A stretch of 62,764 nt of DNA from an uncultured Clostridia bacterium (GTDB lineage Bacteria; Bacillota; Clostridia; Christensenellales; CAG-138), in NCBI GenBank assembly GCA_934633695.1, contig CAKTYT010000009.1, forward strand, positions 1 through 62,764, given 5' to 3'. The notes under the pieces were generated by a model. That model did no database searches, had not been told where the DNA came from, and saw nothing but the letters and a program-made list of their open reading frames with translations. Positions 42,882 through 51,449 of this stretch are shown here, piece by piece; position 1 is the stretch's first letter; every line of letters begins with the position of its first letter. The position numbers and the translations under genes are program-made.

Positions 42882-44294
42882 ATGACACAACCAGCAAAAC
42901 CCGGCGAGCTTTTCCGTATGCTTCCCAAAGTGGATGAACTGTTAAAGCGGCCTGAAATCGCAAACTTATCCGAGACATCACAGCGAAGCACCATCCTTTC
43001 TGCGGTACGCGAAGTACTCGAAGCCCTCCGCCATGGCATTGCCGAGGGCAGGATAACTTCCCCGGACGAACTCTCGACATGTGCAGTCGTTGCCGAGGTG
43101 ACGGATAAAGTCAATTCAATGGAGCAGAGGAGTCTCCGCACCGTTGTAAACGGCACGGGCGTAATCCTTCACACGAATCTCGGAAGGGCTGCACTGAGTG
43201 AGCGTGCCGCAAGGGCAGCATTCAATGTCGGCAGCCGCTTTTCAACGCTTGAATATGACATTGATGCAGGTTCAAGAGGTAATCGCCACTCTCATATCGA
43301 ACGCCTGATCTGTTCCGCTGTGGGGAGCGAGGCCGCAATGGCAGTAAACAATAACGCCGCCGCCGTGCTGTTGGTTCTCTCCGCTCTCGTCAGCGGCAGA
43401 GAAGCAATTGTCTCACGTGGCGAGCTGGTAGAAATCGGCGGTGCGTTCCGCGTTCCCGATATCATGGTGCAGTGCGGCGGAACTTTACGTGAAGTCGGAA
43501 CGACCAATAAAACGCGTCTTTCTGACTACGAGAGTGCTGTCTGTGAAAACACTGCCGCCATTTTGAAGGTGCATACGAGCAATTTCAAGATCGTCGGCTT
43601 TACCGAAAGTGTCGAGATTGACGAGCTGTGTTCATTTGCACACTCAGTCAACCTCCCCGTTATTCACGACATCGGCAGTGGCGTTCTGTTCGACACGGGA
43701 ATTCCCTGTCTGAAAGCTGAACCGACTGTCAGCCGCAGCATTCGTGCAGGTGCGGATGTAGTGTGCTTCAGCGGCGACAAGCTGCTCGGCGGTCCTCAGG
43801 CAGGCATTATTGCAGGCAAAAAAGTGTACATTGAAAAGCTTAAGCATCATCCTCTCGCAAGGGCACTGCGTGTTGATAAGATGACTCTTGCCGCACTCGA
43901 AGAAACTCTTTTCTCATGGAAAAGCCTTGAATCAGCACTGCACGATATCCCCACACTGCATTTTCTCAGCGAATCAGGTGCAGAACGACAGAATCGTGCG
44001 GATGAACTTGCCTCTCTTCTTCGTGAAACCTCCGGTTCCGCCAGGGTCTGCGTTGTTTCGGACAATTGCCAGGTCGGCGGTGGTTCCGTCCCCGGAGAAG
44101 AACAGGAGAGCTACGCCGTGTGTATCGACATTCCCGGAATTTCTCCCGCCGAAATTGAACTTTTTATGCGTACACGGGCTCCCGTACCCGTCATCGGGCA
44201 CTTGCGTGATGACAAATTCCTGCTTAATATTGCCGCACTGAATCGAGAAGATTTCGGTTTGATTTGCACGGCATTGAAATTGATAGGTGGCTAA
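42882..44294 (+). CDS. selA: L-seryl-tRNA(Sec) selenium transferase
   Basis: 470 residues. PLP enzyme that turns seryl-tRNA(Sec) into selenocysteyl-tRNA(Sec) using selenophosphate. Catalytic Lys about residue 300 in SGDKLLGGPQAG; glycine-rich TGVILHTNLGRAAL earlier in the protein. Start at 42882 follows CAGGAG by 5 nt. It is followed by selB after 3 nt. Confidence 0.97.
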   Translation: MTQPAKPGELFRMLPKVDELLKRPEIANLSETSQRSTILSAVREVLEALRHGIAEGRITSPDELSTCAVVAEVTDKVNSMEQRSLRTVVNGTGVILHTNLGRAALSERAARAAFNVGSRFSTLEYDIDAGSRGNRHSHIERLICSAVGSEAAMAVNNNAAAVLLVLSALVSGREAIVSRGELVEIGGAFRVPDIMVQCGGTLREVGTTNKTRLSDYESAVCENTAAILKVHTSNFKIVGFTESVEIDELCSFAHSVNLPVIHDIGSGVLFDTGIPCLKAEPTVSRSIRAGADVVCFSGDKLLGGPQAGIIAGKKVYIEKLKHHPLARALRVDKMTLAALEETLFSWKSLESALHDIPTLHFLSESGAERQNRADELASLLRETSGSARVCVVSDNCQVGGGSVPGEEQESYAVCIDIPGISPAEIELFMRTRAPVPVIGHLRDDKFLLNIAALNREDFGLICTALKLIGG

Positions 44295-44297
44295 AAT

Positions 44298-46223
44298 ATG
44301 GAAAGACATTGCATTATCGGAACGGCAGGCCACGTTGACCACGGCAAAACAGCCCTTATCAGAGCATTGACGGGCATCGACACGGACAGGCTTGAAGAAG
44401 AAAAGCAACGCGGCATAACCATTGAGCTTGGTTTTGCCTATCTCGACCTTCCCGACGGCAGGCGTGCAGGCATAGTTGACGTTCCCGGTCACGAGAAATT
44501 CATCAAGAACATGCTAGCAGGCGTCGGCGGGATGGATCTTGTTCTGCTTGTTATTGCGGCGGATGACGGATTCATGCCGCAGACAAGAGAACACCTCAGT
44601 ATCCTATCGCTTTTAAATATTCACCGTGGAATAATCGTCATTACAAAGACAGACCTCGTAGATGATGAGTGGCTTGAGATCGTCAAGGACGACATACGAA
44701 GTCAGGTTCAAGGCAGCTTCCTTGCCGAGGCTCCAATGGTCGAAGTCTCTTCCTACACCGGGCAGGGCATCGATGAACTTCGCAATTTGATTTTTGATGA
44801 GCTTTCAACGGCCTCTGCAAGGGATCTATCCGTTCCCTTCCGGCTTCCCGTTGACAGAGTGTTCTCAATGGATGGCTTTGGCACAGTCGTAACCGGTACT
44901 CTCGTCGAAGGCAGGATAAACGACGGAAGCGAAGTCATGGTCTACCCCGGAGAAGTCACCGGCAGGGTTCGCCGCATACAGGTTCACAATGACACTGTAA
45001 AATTTGCAGAGGCCGGTCAGCGTGTCGCCCTCAATATTGCCGGACTTAAAAAGGGTGATATCGAACGCGGCTGCACCGTTGCAATGACAGGAAGCATGCA
45101 GAATACCCTGATCATGAACACGAAGATAACAATTCTTCACGAATGCACACGCCCCATTCTGACTGACTCACGCCTGCACTTTTACCATGGCACTCGGGAT
45201 GTACTCTGCAAACTCATTTTGATCGATACGGATATGCTCTCGGCTGGGCAGGAATCCTTTGCACAGCTGCGGTTCACCGAGCCGGTTTCCGTAAAGAACG
45301 GGGATAGATTCGTACTGCGTTTCTATTCGCCCCTTGAAACCATCGGCGGCGGCAAAATTCTTCTCAGCGAAGCAAAAAAACATAAAAAAAGTGCTGAGTT
45401 TCCCTTCGAGCGTTACTCCGCATTGGATACCGGCACGGACGGCGAGAAGCTCTGTGCCCAAGTTTACCTTTTGAGCGACCGTTTTCTAAATGAAGAGGAA
45501 AACTCAAAGCGTTTTTCACTCGGTCCCTCTGCCTTTAAGAAGCTCCTGCCCGACTTTATTGCAAGCGGTGAAATAATACGGCTTTCAACCGGAAGCCTGC
45601 TGCACAGGGACTACTGTCTCCATATCGGCAGGATAGCAAAGGACCTTCTCGAACGCTACCATGCGGACAATCCCCTTGAAGCAGGCATGCCCATTGAAGA
45701 ATGCCGCGGAAAGCTGTTCTCCGGACGCGAGCAGGCAGCTGCCGATGCAGTACTCGGCACAATTGCAGACCTCGGCATAATAAAGCTCAGCGGCGGGATC
45801 GTTTCCCTTCCGGATTTTTCGATCAAGTTTTCACCCGAACAGCAAAAGCTCACCGAGGCAATATTGAACCGTCTCAAAACCTGCGGACTTGAACCGCCCT
45901 CCGTTGACGACCTCATGCAGCAGCTTTCGCCCAAAGACAAGGCAATGTTTAAGCAGGTCGTAAAAGCGATGGTCCAGTCCGGCGAACTCGTCGTTATTTC
46001 GCCGACGGTCATGTACCACTCTTCCGCTTACGAGCAGGCCTGCAAACTGCTGGTCGATTATTGCAGAAACAACACCGAAATACTCCTCGGTCAGTTCCGC
46101 GACTTCATAGGTACGTCGAGAAAATATGCAATTATGCTCCTTGAATTGTGGGATAAGCAGGGTATAACAAAAAAACAGGGAGATATACGCATTCTCTGTG
46201 AAAATCCTTTTAAAAAAGCTTGA
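44298..46223 (+). CDS. selB: selenocysteine-specific elongation factor
   Basis: 641 residues. EF-Tu-like GTPase with GTAGHVDHGKTAL (P loop), DVPGHE and TKTDL motifs in the first ~180 residues, then two beta barrels and a long C-terminal set of winged helices that bind the SECIS hairpin. Delivers Sec-tRNA to the UGA codons of grdA and grdB. Its stop codon lies in the -35 region of the tRNA-Sec promoter. Confidence 0.97.
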   Translation: MERHCIIGTAGHVDHGKTALIRALTGIDTDRLEEEKQRGITIELGFAYLDLPDGRRAGIVDVPGHEKFIKNMLAGVGGMDLVLLVIAADDGFMPQTREHLSILSLLNIHRGIIVITKTDLVDDEWLEIVKDDIRSQVQGSFLAEAPMVEVSSYTGQGIDELRNLIFDELSTASARDLSVPFRLPVDRVFSMDGFGTVVTGTLVEGRINDGSEVMVYPGEVTGRVRRIQVHNDTVKFAEAGQRVALNIAGLKKGDIERGCTVAMTGSMQNTLIMNTKITILHECTRPILTDSRLHFYHGTRDVLCKLILIDTDMLSAGQESFAQLRFTEPVSVKNGDRFVLRFYSPLETIGGGKILLSEAKKHKKSAEFPFERYSALDTGTDGEKLCAQVYLLSDRFLNEEENSKRFSLGPSAFKKLLPDFIASGEIIRLSTGSLLHRDYCLHIGRIAKDLLERYHADNPLEAGMPIEECRGKLFSGREQAAADAVLGTIADLGIIKLSGGIVSLPDFSIKFSPEQQKLTEAILNRLKTCGLEPPSVDDLMQQLSPKDKAMFKQVVKAMVQSGELVVISPTVMYHSSAYEQACKLLVDYCRNNTEILLGQFRDFIGTSRKYAIMLLELWDKQGITKKQGDIRILCENPFKKA

Positions 46224-46248
46224 GCAACCGGTGATTCCGTGCTATAAT
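46220..46248 (+). promoter_or_regulatory. sigma-A promoter of tRNA-Sec
   Basis: TTGAGC (46220-46225), a 17-nt spacer, TATAAT (46243-46248). The -35 box overlaps the selB stop codon. Confidence 0.75.
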
Positions 46249-46265
46249 GGCTACTGCTCGGCGAT

Positions 46266-46362
46266 GGTGGCGGATGGGTGCTGGTGTGTCCTCCGGTCTT
46301 CAAAACCGGTAAGAGCGGTTAGGAGCCGCTTAGGTGGGTTCGATTCCCACACGCTGCCGCCA
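46266..46362 (+). tRNA. selC: tRNA-Sec (anticodon UCA)
   Basis: About 97 nt, the long selenocysteine type. Anticodon loop CTTCAAA within CCGGT/ACCGG, 6-bp D stem GGGTGC/GTGTCC, variable arm AGCGG/CCGCT, T arm GTGGG/CCCAC, encoded CCA at 46360-46362. The 8-bp acceptor (GGTGGCGG with ACGCTGCC) has two G-U pairs and one G-A mismatch at the last position. Confidence 0.9.
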
Positions 46363-46367
46363 TAACG

Positions 46368-46400
46368 ATAAGTCCGTACTTCTGCGGACTTATTTTATTG
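46368..46400 (+). terminator. rho-independent terminator after tRNA-Sec
   Basis: 9-bp stem ATAAGTCCG (46368-46376) with CGGACTTAT (46385-46393), then TTTATTG. Confidence 0.8.
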
Positions 46401-46401
46401 C

Positions 46402-46428
46402 AAAAAACGGGGGAACCCGTCCCCCGTT
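46402..46428 (-). terminator. rho-independent terminator after selD
   Basis: 9-bp stem AACGGGGGA (46406-46414) with TCCCCCGTT (46420-46428), 5-nt loop; the minus-strand tail is TTTT. Confidence 0.85.
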
Positions 46429-46435
46429 CCATACA

Positions 46436-47485
46436 CTATTCGATTTCTATAAAATTCTCTTCAAACTCGGTAACATAGCCGATAATCCTTGCCTGCGGAA
46501 CCGAACGCTTCATTTCTTCGAGCATTTCGTCGGCCTCGGCAGGATCTGCTGCAATCAGCAGACCGCCGCTCGTTTGCGGGTCAAAGAAAATATCCTCAAT
46601 CGCTCTGTCCATACTGCGGCACCATGTGACGCCCTTGCCTGCATACTCTCTGTTCCTGTACGCTCCCGCAGGAATAAAGCCCATTTGGGCAAGCTCATAC
46701 GCTTCTTTGTGGAATGGAACAAGAGCAGACTGTATGTGAATGGTACAATCGCTTCCCTGAGCCATTTCATAGCCGTGCCCCATGAGAGCAAACCCAGTAA
46801 CATCGGTACAGCTGTGAATCTTGTACTTCACCATAACGTCTCTCGCCGCCTTATTGAGCGTCGCCATTTGTTCGTAAATACGTTCAAGCACGGCTTCCTC
46901 GACCATATCTGCCTTTCCTGCCGTGGTGATGATTCCGACACCAAGGGGCTTCGTCAAAATGAGCTTGTCTCCCGGCTTTGCTCCACTGTTCGTCAGCACC
47001 TTTTTCGGGTGAACAAATCCGCTCACTGCAAGACCGTAAATGGGTTCCGCACCGTGAATGGTGTGACCGCCCGTTATTATTGCCCCTGCTTCATACGCTT
47101 TTTCATACCCTCCGCGCAGGATCTCCTGAACGGTGAACTTGTCCATCGATTCCGGTATGCACATTATGTTGAGTGCGAGCTTAGGTTCGCCGCCCATTGC
47201 ATAAACATCACTCAATGCATTTGCTGCGGCGATCTGACCATACATGAACGGGTTGTCAACTATCGGCGGAAAAAAATCCGTCGTCTGAACTATTGCGATA
47301 TCATCCGTCACTTCATAGACGCTTGCATCATCGCTCTTGTCATAGCCGACAATGAGCTTCGGATCCTCATGAGTTCGAAAGCCCTTCAGCATTTTCACAA
47401 GTGTCCCTGCTCCGACTTTTGCTCCACAGCCTGCACAGGAGGCCAGCTTTGTCAATTTTACTTCCGTTTCCACAGCCTTTTTCAT
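46436..47485 (-). CDS. selD: selenide, water dikinase (selenophosphate synthase)
   Basis: 349 residues. Makes selenophosphate from selenide and ATP. The active Cys/Lys pair lies in SCAGCGAKVG (Cys20, Lys23), where some relatives have Sec; here it is Cys. ATP site YDKSDDASVYEVTDD and TTDFFPPIVDNPF follow. Its ATG overlaps the stop of the upstream DUF3343 gene by 4 nt (ATGA), so translation is coupled. Supplies SelA. Confidence 0.96.
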   Translation of the reverse strand: MKKAVETEVKLTKLASCAGCGAKVGAGTLVKMLKGFRTHEDPKLIVGYDKSDDASVYEVTDDIAIVQTTDFFPPIVDNPFMYGQIAAANALSDVYAMGGEPKLALNIMCIPESMDKFTVQEILRGGYEKAYEAGAIITGGHTIHGAEPIYGLAVSGFVHPKKVLTNSGAKPGDKLILTKPLGVGIITTAGKADMVEEAVLERIYEQMATLNKAARDVMVKYKIHSCTDVTGFALMGHGYEMAQGSDCTIHIQSALVPFHKEAYELAQMGFIPAGAYRNREYAGKGVTWCRSMDRAIEDIFFDPQTSGGLLIAADPAEADEMLEEMKRSVPQARIIGYVTEFEENFIEIE

Positions 47486-47721
47486 CCTTCCGCTAGATAG
47501 ACGCTTTTGTATTCTCCGTTCTCTATTCTGTATACACCCTCGACTTCCCAGGAATCATCGTCGGGAATTATTGGTTCGCCTTCATAGCTTACGCATGTGC
47601 CGCAGCTGCTGCTCAAAGAACGAGGAACGGGCATCAGCCTTGCGGTGATGCCCTTTTGTTTGCATTTTGCTTTGTAGCTTATAGCTGCAAAGTGTGAATA
47701 GAATGTCGCAATATGTTCCAT
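47482..47721 (-). CDS. DUF3343 family protein, likely selenium/sulfur carrier
   Basis: 79 residues. Single small domain with a Cys pair SSSCGTC (Cys40, Cys43) typical of DUF3343 proteins near selenium genes. Its stop overlaps the selD start, and tusA-like gene ends at its start, so the three are one operon. Function unproven; position suggests that it hands selenium to SelD. Confidence 0.85.
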   Translation of the reverse strand: MEHIATFYSHFAAISYKAKCKQKGITARLMPVPRSLSSSCGTCVSYEGEPIIPDDDSWEVEGVYRIENGEYKSVYLAEG

Positions 47722-47940
47722 TTACTTTTTTATGGTCAGCGTGTACTCGCCTCCGCATTCCTCGCAGGTTACGGAGTATCCTGCATGTTCCGCAAAACGA
47801 GTAACGTTCTCCTTTGAGGCGACATTGTCGACTTTCATCATGTACGCACTCTCTCCGCTCGCCATTGCTTTTTTTATCATAACAACGGGTTCGGGGCAGG
47901 AAAGACCTCTTGCATCCAATTCTTTCATAACTATAACCAT
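47722..47940 (-). CDS. TusA/SirA-like (YedF-type) sulfurtransferase domain protein
   Basis: 68-72 residues, start uncertain (ATG at 47940 or 47928). LDARGLSCPEPV holds the catalytic Cys-Pro motif of TusA; a second Cys pair (TCEEC) is near the C-terminus. In selenium operons such proteins carry persulfide or perselenide. Middle gene of yedE-tusA-DUF3343-selD. It is a free-standing counterpart of the N-terminal part of YedF. Confidence 0.88.
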   Translation of the reverse strand: MVIVMKELDARGLSCPEPVVMIKKAMASGESAYMMKVDNVASKENVTRFAEHAGYSVTCEECGGEYTLTIKK

Positions 47941-47998
47941 TGCTTCCGTACGGACGAAAGCATCCTTTCATTTTTGATGACAGTATTGCAGAGCAGTC

Positions 47999-49081
47999 TC
48001 AGGCATCCTTCTTTTTGAAGGTGTTGAATACCGCAATGAGTGAAACGACAACGATACCAATGATAACTGCAATCTTGCCGTTTGCAGTGGGACCGTCGGC
48101 ACTTGAAGCAAGGCCGAAGTTATGTGCAAATGCAGCACCTGCGATAAGACCGATGACGGTAATTGCACTGTCGCTGTTGCCTTCGCCCGAAAGCACGAGC
48201 TGACGGAGGGGGCAGCCGCCGAGAAGAGTGCAGCCGTAACCGACGAGGAGCATGCCGAGCATATTCCACAGCCAATCAGTATGGGCAACGGGCTGACCTT
48301 CCATTGAAAGCTTGAAGAATACATTCGAAGTAACTGCATTGAGAATAAGGTTTGACGCAAGTGCAGCAACAAATATTGCAACGAAGCCGAGGATGAGCTT
48401 CGTCTCTTTGAACAAAATCAGGTCGCGGAAACCTCCGACCATGCAGAGACGTGTCTTCTGGGCAAGAGCACCGACTATAAGACCTGCTGCAAGACTGATT
48501 AAAACGTGAGCATGCTTTGAGCCGGGGCCTTCTGCGGAGAAAGCGAGAACTGCGGGGACGCACAGGAGAAGTGCCAGCAGTACGAGCATTGAAGCGGGGA
48601 AGATTCCTCCCTCGACCTTGGAGAGCTTATAGGTACGCCTGAGCGAATAGCCCTTGTTGAGGAAAAATACACCGCAGAGAATACCGATAACAAAGCCGAC
48701 AAGACCGAAAACAGCATTGAGGTCGCCGCCTGCAAGGCGAAGAACCATTCTGAACGGACAGCCCAGGAACATCAGGCAGCCGATCATGACAAAGAAGCCG
48801 AGTGTGAACCTTGTCATAACGGAGCTTCCGCCGCGGGGCTTGAATTCTTTTGTGCAAACAGCCATGATAAAGCTTCCGAGCACAAGACCTATAATTTCCG
48901 GTCTAATGTACTGGACGACGCCTGCACTGTGCAGTTTCAGACTTCCTGCCGTATCACGCAGGAAACATGCAATGCAGAAACCCATATTTGAGGGATTTCC
49001 GAACAGAACCAACAGTGCGGAGATGACGCCGATGACAAGACCGGCGACAATGATGAAAATTTTTTCTCTTTTGCTTTTCAT
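47999..49081 (-). CDS. yedE: YedE family putative selenium transporter
   Basis: 360 residues with about nine to ten membrane helices. The family's Cys-bearing loops are present: CFLRDTAGSLKLH, GCPFRMVLRLAGGD and GGCPLRQLVLSGEG. YedE is associated by genome context with selenium use and probably imports a selenium or sulfur compound. Start at 49081 has AAAGGTGAGA upstream. First gene of the operon leading to selD. Confidence 0.9.
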   Translation of the reverse strand: MKSKREKIFIIVAGLVIGVISALLVLFGNPSNMGFCIACFLRDTAGSLKLHSAGVVQYIRPEIIGLVLGSFIMAVCTKEFKPRGGSSVMTRFTLGFFVMIGCLMFLGCPFRMVLRLAGGDLNAVFGLVGFVIGILCGVFFLNKGYSLRRTYKLSKVEGGIFPASMLVLLALLLCVPAVLAFSAEGPGSKHAHVLISLAAGLIVGALAQKTRLCMVGGFRDLILFKETKLILGFVAIFVAALASNLILNAVTSNVFFKLSMEGQPVAHTDWLWNMLGMLLVGYGCTLLGGCPLRQLVLSGEGNSDSAITVIGLIAGAAFAHNFGLASSADGPTANGKIAVIIGIVVVSLIAVFNTFKKKDA

Positions 49082-49165
49082 TCTCTCACCTTTCTTTGGG
49101 GCATTCCGTACTCCGCATCGTCCCACGCGGAGCACAGCCTACCCAACACGGTATTATGATTATCT

Positions 49166-49194
49166 ATTTTACACCACTCCCCCGGCTTTGTCTA
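49166..49194 (-). promoter_or_regulatory. sigma-A promoter of the yedE-selD operon
   Basis: On the minus strand: TAGACA (49189-49194), a 17-nt spacer, TAAAAT (49166-49171). Confidence 0.65.
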
Positions 49195-49226
49195 ATAGCT
49201 TTTATCCATACCCCCGAATAATTTAT

Positions 49227-49255
49227 TTGATTTCTAAATGAATCTATGGTATGAT
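49227..49255 (+). promoter_or_regulatory. sigma-A promoter of the cysteine desulfurase-like gene
   Basis: TTGATT (49227-49232), a 17-nt spacer, TATGAT (49250-49255). It diverges from the yedE promoter about 33 nt away, leaving room for a shared regulator site. Confidence 0.7.
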
Positions 49256-49297
49256 TACTCTTGGATATAATTTTTGCAGAAAGGAACCCGATGCAGC

Positions 49298-50467
49298 ATG
49301 AAAGGAATTTACCTCGACAACGCAAGCACCTCCTTTCCAAAAGCTCCGCTTGTTGCAAATGCAATTTCCGACTTCATTCTGAATGGCGGCTGCAATATCA
49401 ACCGAGGCGGATACGAAAGTGCATATGAAGCGGAGGAGCTTGTTTACGAAACACGCCGCCTTCTATGCAGCCTTTTTAACGGTGATGACTGCAAGCTCAC
49501 TGCATTCACAAAAAACATAACCGAATCGCTGAACATCGTTTTAAAGGGACTGCTCCGCCCCGGCGACGATGTCCTTGTTTCAAGCATGGAGCACAACGCC
49601 GTAATGCGTCCCCTTGTCCAGCTGAGCCATCGGGGCATTTCGTTTCGCAGGATCCCCTGCCTTTGCGACGGATCTCTTCCCACCCAAACACTCGAACAAA
49701 CCCTGCTTTCACTCATAAAACCCTCCACTCGTGCCGTTGTAATGACACACGCAAGCAATGTCTGCGGAACAGTCCTGCCCATTGCCGAAGTGGGCGAAAT
49801 TTGCCGCCGTCATGGGATTTTTTTCATTGTGGATTCCGCTCAGACAGCCGGAATACTGCCCATTGATATGAAAAAATACAATATCTCCGCCCTCTGTTTT
49901 ACGGGGCATAAGGGTCTGCTGGGTCCGCAGGGCATCGGCGGTTTTCTGCTGCGGCACGGTCTTGAGAAGGAGATTGAACCACTGCTCTCGGGCGGAACGG
50001 GAAGTCTCAGCCATACCGAAGACGTGCCCTCCTTCATGCCCGACCGCTTTGAAGCGGGAACGCTCAACCTTCCCGGCATAGTCGGACTTAACGCAAGTCT
50101 TAAATATCTCGATTCGATAGACAACGGGACGATCCTCGCCCATGAGCTGATGCTTACTCAACGCTTTCTGACGGGTCTTGAAGATATTGACGGGGTTCTT
50201 CCCGTCGGCAAGACAGGCGTGCAGGGGCGTGTGGGTGTCGTTTCCGTCAGCATTCCCTCGATGGACATTGCACAGGCTGCATACAGGCTCGATTCCGAAT
50301 ACGGTATAATGACGCGGGTCGGGCTTCACTGTGCCCCTTCGGCACACAAAACGCTCAATACCTTCCCCACGGGAACGCTCAGGTTCTCCTTCGGGTACCA
50401 AAATACTTCCGACGAAATTGATTTTGCCCTCGATTCACTCAAACGAATCGTATCGGGATCACGATAA
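49298..50467 (+). CDS. class V aminotransferase, cysteine desulfurase/selenocysteine lyase-like
   Basis: 389 residues. Opens with YLDNASTSFPKAP; PLP Lys205 in FTGHKGLLGPQG; active Cys345 in RVGLHCAPSAHK with TLRFSFGYQNT after it. Such enzymes release sulfur or selenium from Cys or Sec. Location between the selD operon and a selenium-type LysR suggests that it supplies selenium; sulfur supply for Fe-S clusters is the alternative. GAAAGGA lies about 13 nt upstream of the ATG. 19 nt before the lysR gene. Confidence 0.9.
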   Translation: MKGIYLDNASTSFPKAPLVANAISDFILNGGCNINRGGYESAYEAEELVYETRRLLCSLFNGDDCKLTAFTKNITESLNIVLKGLLRPGDDVLVSSMEHNAVMRPLVQLSHRGISFRRIPCLCDGSLPTQTLEQTLLSLIKPSTRAVVMTHASNVCGTVLPIAEVGEICRRHGIFFIVDSAQTAGILPIDMKKYNISALCFTGHKGLLGPQGIGGFLLRHGLEKEIEPLLSGGTGSLSHTEDVPSFMPDRFEAGTLNLPGIVGLNASLKYLDSIDNGTILAHELMLTQRFLTGLEDIDGVLPVGKTGVQGRVGVVSVSIPSMDIAQAAYRLDSEYGIMTRVGLHCAPSAHKTLNTFPTGTLRFSFGYQNTSDEIDFALDSLKRIVSGSR

Positions 50468-50486
50468 AACAACACGGAGATGCAGT

Positions 50487-51389
50487 ATGGATTTCAAACA
50501 ATTATTAACATTCGTTACCGTTGCTAAATGCAAGAATTTTACACGTGCAGCGGAAAAACTCTTTATTTCCCAGCCTACTGTCAGTGCTCATATTTCCGCT
50601 CTCGAATCGGAGCTGAAATGCGTCCTTCTCGTACGAACGACCAAAACCATTGAGATAACACAGGAAGGCATGGAGCTATTTGAGTGTGCGGAGCGAATTC
50701 TCCGTCTGCGTGATGATTTATTGGAAAAGCTCTCCGGCAAGGCAAATAAAGTCATTCACATCGGTGCTTCGACCACGCCTTCGGCGTACATTCTGCCCGA
50801 AATTCTGCCAAAATATCGCAGGCTGCACCCCGATGTTCACTTTAACGTCCATCAGAATGACAGCAGAGGCGTTATTAAGGACATTTCGAACGGCAGTATC
50901 GACCTGGGCATTGTTGGAGCAATGAACAACGACAAGAACCTTTCCTTCCACGTAATTTGCCGCGATCGTCTCGTTCTCATTACGCCCGCAGACAGGTCGT
51001 TCCTTGCCATGAAGCAGGAAGCCGACCCCATCGGCAAAATACTCACCGGTTCGCCGCTCATCATGAGGGAAAGGGGAAGCGGCACACGCGAATGTGCAGA
51101 AGCTTTTCTCGAGAAATCCGGCATTGCCGAAAGGGATTTAAACATCATTGCCGCCTTTAACGACCAGGAATCCATCAACAAAATGGTTGCAGGCGGTCTG
51201 GGCGTTGCAATCGTCTCGGAAATGGCCGTCGGCGACTCTCGGGCAAGCGGAAAGCTCCTCACCTTCCCTCTGCCCGATTCAGCCGCAAGGAATTTTTATA
51301 TAGCCTACAAGAATGAGCCGAATCTTTCCCACGACACAAGCAGCTTCATCAATTTCGTTCTTTCCACAATGAGCTCCCAAAACAAATAA
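50487..51389 (+). CDS. LysR family transcriptional regulator (selenium locus)
   Basis: 300 residues. N-terminal winged helix-turn-helix (FTRAAEKLFISQPTVSAHISALE, residues about 18-40) and a substrate-binding effector domain (from about residue 90). LysR proteins in this position are found beside selenium metabolism genes; the effector could be a selenium compound. Start at 50487 has CGGAG upstream. Probably co-transcribed with the desulfurase-like gene and may control it and the divergent yedE operon. The terminator follows. Confidence 0.9.
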   Translation: MDFKQLLTFVTVAKCKNFTRAAEKLFISQPTVSAHISALESELKCVLLVRTTKTIEITQEGMELFECAERILRLRDDLLEKLSGKANKVIHIGASTTPSAYILPEILPKYRRLHPDVHFNVHQNDSRGVIKDISNGSIDLGIVGAMNNDKNLSFHVICRDRLVLITPADRSFLAMKQEADPIGKILTGSPLIMRERGSGTRECAEAFLEKSGIAERDLNIIAAFNDQESINKMVAGGLGVAIVSEMAVGDSRASGKLLTFPLPDSAARNFYIAYKNEPNLSHDTSSFINFVLSTMSSQNK

Positions 51390-51401
51390 TTCTGTTTTCA
51401 A

Positions 51402-51442
51402 AAAAGAACGTCTCGGGCAATGCTTCCGGGACGTTCTTTTTT
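51402..51442. terminator. bidirectional terminator between lysR and methyltransferase genes
   Basis: 11-bp stem AAAAGAACGTC (51402-51412) with GACGTTCTTTT (51430-51440); T tails on both strands. Confidence 0.85.
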
Positions 51443-51449
51443 ACAGGCT

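Noticed and set aside
46334..47500. 388-codon frame antisense to selD
   Set aside because: Begins within tRNA-Sec and covers a complete selD on the other strand.
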